A stretch of DNA of 64,000 nucleotides from Aurifilum marmelostoma (lineage: Eukaryota > Ascomycota > Sordariomycetes > Diaporthales > Cryphonectriaceae), in assembly GCA_027559495.1 (NCBI GenBank), contig JAMXSV010000001.1, positions 806,001-870,000 of the forward strand, written 5' to 3'. Of the stretch, positions 1-11,301 are shown one piece after another. Within the stretch, counting starts at the first letter, position 1; the number at the start of each line of letters is the position of its first letter. The notes under the pieces are model-generated. The model was not told the origin of the DNA. It was given only the letters and a program-made list of their open reading frames with translations, and did not search any database. The position numbers were made by a program, and so were the translations under genes.

Positions 1-2177
1 GGTCGTGGGCGTGATACAAGAATTCACCCCATAGGTTGATGGTCGCGGGATGGAGAGCCCCCAGGTCGCCACAACTCCTGATGCTATGACGTTCCCTCCT
101 TTCTTATCCGGTCCCCTTCCTTCCATCTCAATTACCTGGTGCTCAAGCATTGTTGCGCGATTCTTGATCATGTGCTTCTCTATGCTTGTCTGGGGAGGCT
201 CGCAATTAATCAGGCCTATACTTGTCTGCGAGCCCACCCTGCACCCGTGGACTTCCAGGTAAATTGGGTGCACTGAAATCACTAATAGCGGCCTCAATGA
301 TGAATGTGTTATTGCAAGCAATCCTATCCAGAGGGATGATAATTGGGACTATAGATTTCAGTTATACTGCGCTACCATGGGAAGATGAGTGGGCTTTTCT
401 CGCCTGAGTTATATATCCTCTGCGCCACTTTATTTTATTCTTTTTCTTCTCCATATGTTTACCTCGAGCAATTATCTAAGTATTATCGTCGTTGTAAAGA
501 AGTATGTTAAATTCACCGTATCGTTCTCGTAGGAAAGTAGAGAAGCGTTGGGCAGGTTGCCACGTACTACCAAGTCAGCCCAGGGCATGAATAAGAGCTC
601 TACTCTGATAACCTAGTCGGGTCAAGAAGCTATCTGAGAATATGGCTACCATGAAATAAACGGAGGCAATCGACCCCTTACTAGTGATCTCGAGATTCGT
701 TATTAATTACAGCCAATAAACAAGATCGGTCTGAGAATAATTTCCTCGTTGTTGACCTAGGCATCAAGTCCTTGACATAGAACCGAACAGGTATACGAAA
801 TGATCCCCCAATGTCAAGACAATACTGGTGTCCTCAATACAGCAAAACGCATTTTCTGGTGGGAGAGGGCTTACAGGATTTATCCACTTCTCTCTTCCAG
901 CACCCATACCCACCTGCAACAGAACAGATTGGTGGAAACATAAGGGTCCCGCAATTCGTTGACCTGGCCACGTGGAAATGTGCCAGCACGGCTTTGCCCC
1001 CTCCTGCTGCTGTGCAATGACGCAAACGCTCAAATGTGTACGTTGTATTTCTGTCTTTAATTTAGTCTGAGGCCTTATAACCAGACATTTTGGTAATGAC
1101 ACGACAGTAACCATCAGCAACATCGACGACATCGACGGCGAGCGAGCCCAAAGGATGAGCCAAGAAGTAATTAAGTTTAGGATTGATGTGCAGAGTTTCC
1201 CGTTTGGGAAGTCCTTTCGAGTAGGACCTGACATGATTGGCCTGTGCCCGGGTTCCCTTGGGACTGAGACCCTGCCCACTTGCACGACGTCAGTGACGGG
1301 ATATTCTAAATACAATGCACCCTAGAGCGGCTTGCTAGGTTACAGCGACATGGTGTGTAGGGCTATGGGTATTGTTGTATCCTGGAATGGGGCCTTCTCT
1401 GTAGATCTGTCAGACCAAGGCTTCTCCAGCTGGATCCAATGCACACCCTGAGAGCAAGCCGAGGACCATGTAATCTTGTCTACTACTGCAGCATACATAA
1501 CGGTTCATGAGTCCCCTGTCTCAATAGGAGCACCCTAGACGATCAGAGTGCTTACGCTCGTTTGGCCAGTGCTGCGCCTCAACACTCCGGTGGGACAAAC
1601 CCCATAGCTGGGTGGGAGCAGCTTCGAATGTGCTTCCATAATTGGTTAACTCTGCACGTATGTGTTCGCTTTTGTGGGTCGCTCGGGTCGCTATCGCGAC
1701 CGCTACGATCCTTTTCTGGGCAGTGGCTGTTATGCGACGGGTCCCAGGCAGCTACAACCACGATGGAATGGGGGGTGGGTCAAAGGATTTCCAGCCTTGG
1801 GGACTCCGAGCCCTCAGAACTGTGGATTGCATAGGCCAGCAAAAGCTGTGCTGTAAACGGCGTGCCGACTCTGTGCGTGCATGGTATATAGTTACAGCAC
1901 AATAGAGACAATAGATAAAGAGTCCTCGTCTTCCTCTCCCTGCCATCAAGGGACAAGACCATACATACCCCACTGCTGCTCATATCCTGCTTTACACACT
2001 TCCCAAGGGTTCTCATCCCGACTGTCGGCCTCAACGCCTCTGTAAAGAACGGCCTTCGAAAGAGACCGTGCAATCAGAATTGAAGCCTCTGACCATCTAT
2101 TGTGTGAACAATTTCTTGCCTCTCCTGGTACCTCACCACCACCACCACCCTCTGCGCAGCGGCAGACGGCAGTCAAG
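1..2177. other. intergenic, no supported gene
   Basis: No open frame here resembles a known family. The longest is an open stretch of about 183 codons on the minus strand at 764-1315. It has no recognisable domain, has Cys- and Ser-rich mixed composition, and lacks convincing splice partners. The 2100-2177 stretch directly upstream of the next gene contains a CCA/CAC-rich run and probably belongs to its 5' leader. Confidence 0.6.
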
Positions 2178-3781
2178 ATGGGTCTCTTCCACAAGTCAGG
2201 GAGCAGCGGCTCCTCCAACCACACATGCCCAACCCTCTCTCTTTACGAGTCGAATACGGATCCTATCACCGGGTCCTGGACATTTCACAAACTCAACCTC
2301 GTCATCTCGGGCGCGGCCGTTGCCTTCTCATGCGTTTCTATCCTCATACTCATGGTGAACCATGCAATGCACCTCAGCAAGCCGAATGAACAGCTAAAGT
2401 CAGTTTGTTTTCATTCCATTCCTCCTAACTGCACAGCCATAGAGTGCGCTCTCCTAGTGAAGAGAAAAAAAGGAGAGAGAGAGAGAGAGAAAACAATAAA
2501 ACACTGGAGTAATTACTGACAAGGACTTTGTGATGATGATTACCAGAATCATGCGCATCTGCCTCTTGATCCCCGTGTACGGCATACTCTGCTTCCTCTC
2601 CGTGCTCGCTCCCGAATCATACGTCTACCTCCACCCATGGACGGATGTCGCACAGGCGGTGGCCCTGGGCTACTTCTTCCTCCTCCTGTGCGAGCTGGTC
2701 TCGCCCAACGACAACGAGCGCGATACCTTTTTCGCCGCGCTCAAGGTGCCCGCCAAGAAAAACAGGAGGGGCGGCGGATCCTCACCGCAGGATGGACTGA
2801 CCTGGTACAGGGTAAGTCGAAGAGAAACCTGTTGTGGATCTTGAGAGATCCTGGCGTGCCTCCACATCCCATGCTGACACCTGGTGGTTCTGTGTACAGA
2901 GGAAGTGGATTGCCATCTTCCAGTTCACTCCCGTCTCCATACTGGTTGCCATCTTCACCTGCATCACTCAGGCGGCCAAGGTATACTGTCTGACCAGCAG
3001 CAAGCCATACTTTGCGCACTTATGGGTAAGTTGGTCGTGTTTTCCTTTTTGGTATATATCCAAAATAATTCATCACTAACATCGTCTCATCTTTCCTTTC
3101 CCACAGCTGAACATAATCCATTTCCTCTCCCTCGCCATCGCCGTCATGTCCGTCCTCCAGTTCTACAAGGCCCTCCGCAGCGAGCTCTCCAACCACAAGC
3201 CCCTCGCTAAGCTCCTCGCCTTCAAGCTCCTCGTCTTCTTCAACTTCGTCCTGCAGATCATCTTCATGATCCTCAACGGCGTCAGCCCCTCGCCCCTCGA
3301 GCCCACCTCCCGGCTCAGCTACTCCGACATGACCGTCGGCATCCCCATGCTCGTCAACTGCCTCCTCATGGTCCCCTTCAGCGTCTTCTTCCACTGGGCC
3401 TACGACGTCAAGCCATACCGCCTTTCCGGAAACACCGCCACCGCTGCCGCGGCCGACCTCGAGGAGATGCGCCCGGCGGCCGGCGGCGCAGGTGGCATCC
3501 CTCCCCGCCTCCCGCCTACCCACTACCAGGGCGGACCCCTGGGCATCAAGGCGTGGCTCTGGATCTGGAACCCCATGGAGCTGATCCGCGCCATCGCCTT
3601 TTCGTTCACCATGTTCTCTGAGAGCAGGCAGGGTGGTGGCTCGGGGGCTGGAAAGGGCGCCTATGTCTACGAGCAGAGCCCGAGCCTGGCGGACCAGCGT
3701 ACCAGCTATGAGGGGGCTCATGACGGCAGGGACGCGTATGGAGGGGCAGGACGGGCTGGCGGGTCTCGATATGACGGTTAA
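2178..3781 (+). CDS. Ost-alpha/TMEM184-like (DUF300) multi-pass membrane protein
   Basis: Four exons at 2178-2398, 2547-2811, 2900-3025 and 3107-3781 join in frame to about 428 aa. Donors are gtcagt, gtaagt and gtaagt, and a CTGAC branch-like site lies before the first acceptor. The protein has about seven hydrophobic helices and matches the organic solute transporter alpha/TMEM184 family (Solute_trans_a). Family-like stretches include IMRICLLIPVYG, the FFLLLCELVSPND region with its acidic end, and FHWAYDVKPY after the last helix. The C-terminal ~100 residues are Gly/Ala-rich and presumably cytosolic. Animal relatives carry steroids and bile acids; fungal members are mostly uncharacterised endomembrane or vacuolar proteins, so the substrate is unknown. 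It is convergent with the GH43 gene. The ATG at 2178 is chosen because it opens the Gly/Ser N-terminus before the first helix. Confidence 0.88.
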
Positions 3782-4173
3782 GGATGGATGGAAATATTCG
3801 GGCGTGTGATGATTCGGGATGGGACAACATTGCGTCGTCTCGTTTACCAGAAGAGGCTCTATTTTTTTGGGATTTATAGCACCGGGGGGGGGGTTTTCTT
3901 CTTTTTCATTAATTACCTTTTGTGATATCCTGAGAAGCTAGAGGTTGTTGAGAATATTGAAGTCGTGAATGATGATTTCCACTCTTCGACGCGGTGCATG
4001 TGCAGCCGGATGGATTCAATCATTACGGATTCGTCACTATTTATTTTAGACGACACATCGACGAAACAATGTTCCGCATTATGCAGGTGGTTTCTTTGAG
4101 AGCACTAATTACCGCAGTTTTGAACCCGGTTCTTCATATTTCTTCAACGCTTCTTTAACTTGCTACACAAAAG

Positions 4174-4242
<69 letters not shown>

Positions 4243-4465
4243 GAGCAACAATGGGAGTCTTCTTCTTCATCTCGAGTATATGGCTGTCTACATGAAACGA
4301 AAGTCTGGGGGTATCTCGAGGTATCAAACCAAAAAGCAAAGGCGACGAAATAACGACTGTCAACCAGCGTTTATCCAAAAAAGCAGAACAAGGGGGGGAA
4401 ACATCAATAATGGTAGCCATCATCTCTGGGTTCAAGAGGAATGGGAAAGCAACCAAAACAAAATT
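3782..4465. other. intergenic between convergent genes
   Basis: This holds the 3' ends of two convergent genes. It includes a G10-T4 compound homopolymer at 3884-3897 and a long TA microsatellite. No gene is seen. Confidence 0.6.
4175..4239. repeat. (TA)n microsatellite, about 30 units
   Basis: Nearly uninterrupted alternating TA between two convergent genes, about 225 bp from the GH43 stop codon. It produces a spurious poly-Tyr-Ile frame that is not a gene. Confidence 0.95.
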
Positions 4466-5687
4466 TCAAGCATTCAGCTTAACAACACCAGCCGAGATGC
4501 TCATGTCGACCGTGTGCAGACACCTCCCGGCGCCGCAGTTAGCATGAAACAGCAGCACATCACCGCCAGGCGTAGAGCTGGCGCCGCCGGGGCTCGTGAG
4601 CCCGTAGTCGCCCGTGGCCAGCAGCTGGCCCTTGCGCGTGTACGGGCCCGTGATGCTGGTGGCGACGGCGTACTTCACGTCGTAAGCCGTGTCGGTGAAG
4701 CAGTGGCTGCTGTAGAAGAGGATGTAGTGGCCGTCCGAGGTGCCGATGATGTAGGGGGCCTCGATGAGCGGGCCGTCGTCGGACTCGCGGTCGAGGATCT
4801 GCACGGGGCTGCCCACGGGGGTGACCCAGTCGTTTACGTTCATCTCCTGCAGCATGATCGGGGTGCTGTGGATGGGGGCTATGCCGTTGCCGCAGTCTCC
4901 TCCGTTTCCCACGCTGTTGCCGTCCCTGTGTGGAAATTGAGGATAAGTTTTTTTTGTTTCCAAGTGGTCACATGGAAGAAATCGGTCCATAGTTTGAAAG
5001 TAGGCCAGAGAGAGCATTACTTACTCCTTGTAAACGAGGTAACGCTTGTTGTTGGGTTCATCATAGTACATGGAAGAGTCTATGGCGCCTCCAGTGCTGG
5101 CAACATCAGGACAGACGACAGGCGTGTCATGGGGCGTGTAGGGCCCCGCGATGTTATGCGAGGTCGCAATGCCCACGCAGTGGTGCGCCGTGTTGCTGGC
5201 CAGCTCGCCCGAGTACGTCAGGACATACAGGCTCTGCGACTCTGGCGGCATCCTCTTGACATCTGGGGCCCAGTTGTCGACGCCAGAGGTCCAGGCGCCG
5301 CTGGTGGGGAGGGCATCTTGGTTCAGCCAGGTCCAGGGCCCGTCCGGCGAGCTGGACTTGGCTACCTGGATGTTGAAGCCGTTGCCTGTGGTGGCAAAGG
5401 CATACCAGGTGCCGTCCCATGCCTGAAAGATATTGTCGTTCATCGTCAGCAACAGCAAGGTACTTTATATAGGAGAGGAAACATGAACAAGTATGCGAGA
5501 AGATTTATGTTGTTTTACTTGCCTGTTCGATAGCAGGGTCGGGAAAGTCCTTGTTGATGGCCAGCAGTTCTGTCCTCTTCTCGTGAGAGTTTACAGCAGG
5601 AGAAGACTCCAACGGAACTCCGATGACAGACCCAGAGAGTGAGCCCAGGAGAAGACCTAGTACTGCAAGTCCGGAGTGCCCCGCCAT
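4466..5687 (-). CDS. secreted glycoside hydrolase family 43 protein
   Basis: Three exons (5687-5523, 5422-5025, 4925-4466) give 340 aa. Residues 1 to about 23 form a signal peptide. The single GH43 five-bladed propeller fills the rest. The three expected acidic residues are visible: catalytic base Asp50 in FPDPAIEQ, pKa-modulating Asp170 in GAIDSS, and general acid Glu243 in GPLIEAPY. Family members act on arabinan, arabinoxylan or xylo-oligosaccharides; the fold alone does not say which, though exo-arabinofuranosidase or xylosidase activity is likely. It would act outside the cell on plant cell wall. Intron 2 (4926-5024) is a standard gtaagt intron. Intron 1 (5423-5522) appears to use a GC donor (CAG|gcaagt): the only nearby GT would break the frame with the only available acceptor. 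Confidence 0.88.
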
Positions 5688-8600
5688 GGTTGATTGAGGG
5701 AAAGGTGATTAAATGATCAAGTTGATGAACCGGCACACAGCTTCTTCTCTTCCTTCATGCACACAAAGAACTAATCAAAGGAGAGATAGGCTGTGAACAG
5801 CAGTCGTAACAGATGATGATGAGATTTGGCCTTGGGCATGTTGTAATATGTGTTCACCCTCGAGAAACAGCCAACTACCTCCCTTAAGTAAGTAGCACCG
5901 CATGCTTTTCTCCCCCATCGTAGTCCGCCTCCCGGAACGCCCTGTTCTCGTGAGCATGCTGGCAAGGGCCTCAATGACGGCATGGCTCTCGCCGATCCCT
6001 ACAGCTGCGAGGAAGGTCTTTTTGCTCCTCAGGCGCCACCCTCGAACACCACCTGGGGCGCCATCATTCCCCCCCCCCCCCCGTCCAGGCATTAATTGGG
6101 TGTGTATGTGAGTAAGTAGTCAACAGACCCCAAAAAGGGCCGAGGTCTGGATCGGCACTCCTTGCATATGTCATACATAAGGTAGGACTGCGGTGAGCAA
6201 CGGGGCCGCCACGAATCAGGCCGGAGGAGGCTGCTTGGGGTCCACGAGGGAAGTTCGTGGTCCATGGCGCTCCGCGGAGGAGGGGAATGTCCTGCAGGAG
6301 AGAATGGCCTGGCCGCACCCGACTGCTTGTCACCTTCTGGAAAGGAGGGTTGCATACAGGACAAGGAGCGTCATGTCTGCCCAAGGATAAGAGGGTATCG
6401 GTATCCAGATGGCTTCGTGGTCATGTGCTCAGGTTTTCAGGACCCGCGGGACTCGTTGGGAGGTAATGGGATGCCCCTGCTGTACCAAACACTGTACGAA
6501 GAGAGAGACATGTGGGTGGTGGTTCAAGATCGAGGAAGTGTGAGCAGTGTTGTCTCTTACCTAATAGCTGCTCACAATGACCTCTATCTCGAGTCATTCT
6601 ACATAACCAGGTGGCCCCAAAAGTCTGTTCACACAACATACGCCGGTGAACTGCCGATCTCTCGTCTTCAGAGTCCAGAGCAGAAGGCGGAGTAGAACCA
6701 GAAGAAGAAGAATGGAAGCCACCACGTCAGAGCCCACGAGATCAAAGAGTGAAAGGGGTGGCGGTGACATGCAACACACCCAACCAGTCCAAAACAGCTG
6801 CTTGGGACCTAGCCCTGCAAGGTGAGCCTGTGTTACCCACAATGTCCGGCGTCGTGATAGGATGCACAAGATATGCACCTCTTCCGAAGGGCTGGAGGGG
6901 AGGAAGAGATGGCGTGCCGTGGCTTGTCAAGCCTTCTTGATAGGTTGCGTCGCTCCGGACCCAGGCCGAGGGTGGTGATGGTGGTGGTGGGGAAGACACC
7001 GGATTAGCTCGAAAAGGTTGTACTTAAGCATGCAAGTAAGCATGCATCTTTCAGCAGCCCGAGAAAAGAAGGAAGAAGAAGGAAGAAAATCTGAGGTGCG
7101 GGGTGTGACGTGCGTCTCCCCCCAGGGTAGGTTGTAGATGCGACGTCCTGACTATGCGCGGCCAGTCTTTACCAAGTCCCATGATTGATCACGGGAATAC
7201 CCGAAGCAGACTATTGAATATCTGCCCCTGTCTTCAGGCAGCCTTATGCCGGCACTTGATGGATAGCTGCGTGCGGAGGTTTTGTCCAAGTAAATTATTT
7301 CTTTTTTTTTTTTTTTTTAGAAAGAAAAGGTGCAGGCGGGAGGAGATTGATTAATAGATCGATCCTCCGATCAAGTTGCCTTGTTGGTAGTAGTAATTAA
7401 TACATGAAAAGCTGTCAGCAAAAGACACAGCAGTAATTACATAATTGATCCTGTAGTATAATTAATATATCGTAATTACGGTACACTGGCGAGAAGATGA
7501 ATGCTGATCGCCAACCGGGAGGGAAACACATGTATCACTCCATCCCTCGCCCTGCAAGACCCCCTGCCGGATACCTTTGGTAAAACCTGTTGATCAAGCT
7601 GTCGATGACGAACCTCGATGGAATAAATGTCTAGACCATCAGATGAGCGCTACTGCACTCTTGTTCACAGCAGGAAAACCCGCGGGTGGTCTCCTCCACG
7701 GTTGCTTACTCGCCGACTGCAGACCAGATTCTGACCAGTGAAACAAAAGGACATATAGCCATGTCAGCTTTTGGCCTCCAAATCCCCCGCGCGCTCAGAG
7801 TTCCTCTCCAATCATGGAATGACAGATCGCTCGCAGGCCCACACAAGGGTGTCTTTGATGACTGTCGATCGGGACCCGTGGACAGAGAAGTGCGAGCGCG
7901 CCGCCCCCCCCCCCCAAAAAAAAAAATCCCAACCCACCAGACGGCCTTTTCTTACTCATATTTTGGGGCTGGCGGGAATAACGTCATGAAGGAGAATATC
8001 TTCAAGATGGCGTGCCAAGCCTCGATCTGGCGCGGGTACCCCTATGGCTTGAGTGTCATCTGCTCATTTTTCCTTTGGTTGAGAAGACATTGAAGAGCAC
8101 ACGACCTTAGGAGGTAAGAGAGGGGGGTCTTTTTATCCCTAGGGCCCCCCCTCCTCATCTGAGGGAACGTGTGTCTCGGCAGCTGTAGTATTGGCCGGGC
8201 AACATTTCCCTCGACCCTTCTTTATGTTTGTATCTGGCCTCATGGTACTTATGTGATAATTCTGTACAAGTACAGTACTTATTACATGAATACTAATTAG
8301 CAACTATCCTATAATCATAGAATTTACCTTGGACGTCTCCTCTTCTACGTCACCTGATGCATGTCAATATAACGGTATTTCTAATTACTAGAAAATGATG
8401 CTATATCTCGAGACCAAGAGTCAGACCGCCCTTCTCCAACACGTGATGGAAATTCAATGCTGAGATATAGAGCCCGGTCTATAATAGCCAGATTTAATCA
8501 ATCTGATCTGAGCTGGTGATGCCTCGGCACCCTCCTTTTGCGCCAGGAACGTAATCTCATTGGGCCACGTAGGATTCTACCAAGTATGAATGTGTGTGCA

Positions 8601-9543
8601 CTCAATAAAGTACTCGGTTGTCTGCACTAGAGTGTGTGAACGGGCAGGCAGCGCCGATCCAAGTTTTGCATCGTAGCAGCACTTACATGTAAGAGTGGCA
8701 AGATGTGGGGAATGGGAATGGATTATTGCTTGCAGAGACAAAACCTATGAGGCTCCAGATGTTGAGAATGCTGGTCTCGCCCGGGGCAGAAGCCTTGGAA
8801 GTTGTAATGAACAAAGACGTCGATTTCTCTTGATAATTACTCTTCTACCTATGTACCAACCGCTTTGGTTGGGATCTTATCGAGCCGGTGGTGGGCTTAT
8901 AATCAACAAGAAAGTATAGTCTAGTGCCAGGATCATTTGAAGTTGATTTTCATAACCTCAAATTGTTCTGATGATATAATTACGTCCCATAAGCGGACAT
9001 TTTAGATACGTTCAGCAGGCACCTTGTGCAATTGTCCCAAGCGCACTCGAGCATATAATGAACGGGCCTCTTTCTTTGACAAAATAATTAATACCAGAAA
9101 ACACTGTTAATTGCCACTCAGAATTCGCAGATAGAAATGTGAACAGTCGTGTCAGAAACACAATCGGTATTGATTGTCCAGGCCGAGCTGCCATTGGCAA
9201 ACGTCGGTACGAAAGGTAGATATCAAAAGTCCAGGTCCAGGCACATCATACATCTTAGATACATGGACACCCAGACATAAGGATCAACCATCTAACAGGA
9301 GAAAAGAAAAGTGGCTGTCGAAACACCTGCTCGACGACGGGGCAGCTGGCTCATCCCATGTTTCACAGCAGCTTGTTCCCACGCCAGAACCGTAAGCCTT
9401 TTCCCCAAAAAAGACTCCTTTCCATGTATAGCCTCAGCTTTCCCCAAACCACCCATATGAAATTGTGTCGTCCCCAATCGAATTGAACCTCGAGTCTGGC
9501 CCTGAGCTCTGGCAGATGCAAGGAATGCAAGCAAGGGGACCCT
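5688..9543. other. long intergenic region, no supported gene
   Basis: About 3.9 kb without a convincing gene. The 5' flank of the GH43 gene lies at its left end. It contains a C14 run at 6069-6082, a C12-A11 compound tract at 7904-7926, a T-rich run near 7302-7318, and AT-rich stretches around 7390-7490 and 8250-8400. An open frame of 143 codons at 6264-6695 (+) has no family resemblance and is not called. Confidence 0.55.
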
Positions 9544-11301
9544 CTAGTGCCGGTGGTGAGGAGACTGGTGGCGAGCCATATGGTCATGGACATGAGCATT
9601 GCCATCCGACCTCCTCTTCTTCTTCTTGTCGCACTGCTTGACGAGCGTTGTGGCTGCCGGGGCAGCAGCAGATGATGGTGGCGCAGGGTCTACATCCTTA
9701 ACCGCAGCAGGGGCTGTCGTGAACGTTAATGATGACGAAGCCCCGGAAACATCGTCAGAAGACGCCGGAGTAGTTTCTGTTGCAGCAACAGCAGGCGACG
9801 TGACATCTCCTGCCCCGCTGCCTTCCTCTGCAGGCGAGACAATGCTACTGCTCGAAGGAGAAGCAAGGGCTGCACTGGCCGCCCCGACACTTCCCTTGGA
9901 CATGCCCCAGCCTTTGAGCGGGTTGTTGCCAGGAAGAGCCGCCAGCCCAGAGTAGATGTTTTCCTTGACGGGGGATGCCACGTTGCAGGTGCTGCTCTTG
10001 TCGCGCACCGTCACGCCAGGGCAGGTATCCATGCCAATATCCCCCGCGTTACATGTGTCAATGATATTCTGCAGCACCTCGGTGTCCCAGGCGGCCATGA
10101 AGTCGCCGTGGGCCGAGCAGCCAGACAGGTCGCCGTTGGAGAGAACAAAGGGCTGCGAGCCTGAGTTGGGCGTCCAGCGGTCCGCAAAGACCTGGGTGTT
10201 CCAGTAGGCCTCGAAGAACAAGTGCGGGACGTGGGTGAAGCCCTCGGGGCAGTTCTGCTTGCCCGTGGTGGAGTCTGTGGTCGGGAAGACCATGTTGTTC
10301 TCGTAGTCGGCGAGGCTCTTGGAGGGGTCGTAGCAGGAGGGGAAGTGAAGGTCCTGGCGGAGAGGCGAGTAGAGACCATCACACTCGGCGCTGTTTGAAG
10401 ATGCCCGAAAGTCAGCTGTTGTTTCTTATTTCTTTTCTTCTTCTTCTTTGTGTAAAAGGAGAATACAGAGGTGAAAAAGTGTAGTCAAGCCATGTGCATC
10501 AAGGCAAAGATTGCTCTTGCTCAGCATAATCCAGACGTACAATGGAAAACCCTGACCAGCCCCCTGGTTGACCTGGTCCTGAATGCCAGCAGTCGAGCCA
10601 TCCGACACCGACGCCCATTCCCAAGAGGCAGGCTCATAGCTGGACCGAGGGCAGGTCCACTGCGTTGGCTGGATGCCGGATGAGTTGCCCGCGTCGAGCT
10701 GAAGAGATCCGTAGAAGTTGGGGCACTCTCGAAGGCTGGCATCTCCACTGGTCATCTGAAGTCCCACGGGGAACGCAACGACATCGTCATCGGTGGCTAT
10801 CGAGGAAGGTCAGTCTTTGTATGGCAACAGAGGAAGGCATAGGGAATAGCGGGAGTATCGTGGAGAAGTTGTCTTGTCTCCAGTGTGTCACATGAAGTAG
10901 AAGCTGCGCATCAACTTCGTCAAGCCAGCCCAAATGTCAACGTACGCTCAAAAAAGTAGTAGATGTTGGCATAATACAGATCCACCGGCTCGACCGTCTC
11001 GTTGTCGCTGTCGTAGAAATAAAGCTTGGGGAACCAGTAGGCACTGTTGTCCCCCCTCCACCAGGGCGCTGCTGCAGTTGGACTTCATCAGGTCCTCGCC
11101 CGTCGCGCTGATGCCCATGTTGGACCCGCCCTGGATGGTGTGGACATGGCTCGAGACCTTGCTGTACGAGACGATGGGGTCCACGCGGCCTTCCATGAGC
11201 GGTCCGTCGCCGTAGAAGCGGAGAACGGCAAAGGTGCGCTCGTCTTGGGCTGCCCTAACGGTGGCAGTCAGAGCTGCTGCTGTGACGAGTGTGGCTCTCA
11301 T
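9544..11301 (-). CDS. secreted DUF1996 protein, frame broken at a G/C run
   Basis: Three exons (11301-10946, 10796-10541, 10390-9544) would give about 485 aa. The protein has a signal peptide (residues 1 to about 17). The DUF1996 core shows DPIVS at 41-45 and the signature HVHTIQGGSNMG at 52-63; further on it shows LRQDLHFPSC and HVPHLFFEAYWN. DUF1996 proteins are fungal, extracellular or wall-associated, and of unknown function. The tail after the domain is Ser/Ala/Thr-rich, then Lys/Arg-rich, and ends in a His-rich segment (HVHDHMARHQSPHHRH). Introns are 10797-10945 and 10391-10540, both with gtacgt donors. The frame breaks at the C6 run 11051-11056 (G6 on the coding strand). One base fewer joins SALVEG to DNSAYWFPKLYF, exactly as the family expects; as written, the reading frame departs from the family sequence. 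This is either an assembly indel or a recent pseudogene. Confidence 0.85.

Noticed and set aside
764..1315. 183-codon open frame on the minus strand
   Set aside because: No domain, no family-like motif, no splice or start context that stands out, and composition like the surrounding intergenic DNA.
3020..3721. 233-codon minus-strand frame over the Ost-alpha last exon
   Set aside because: It is the antisense shadow of a GC-rich coding exon; Gly/Asp/Glu-rich with no features.
4160..5533. 457-codon plus-strand frame with poly-Tyr-Ile start
   Set aside because: It reads through the TA microsatellite and then antisense of the GH43 gene.
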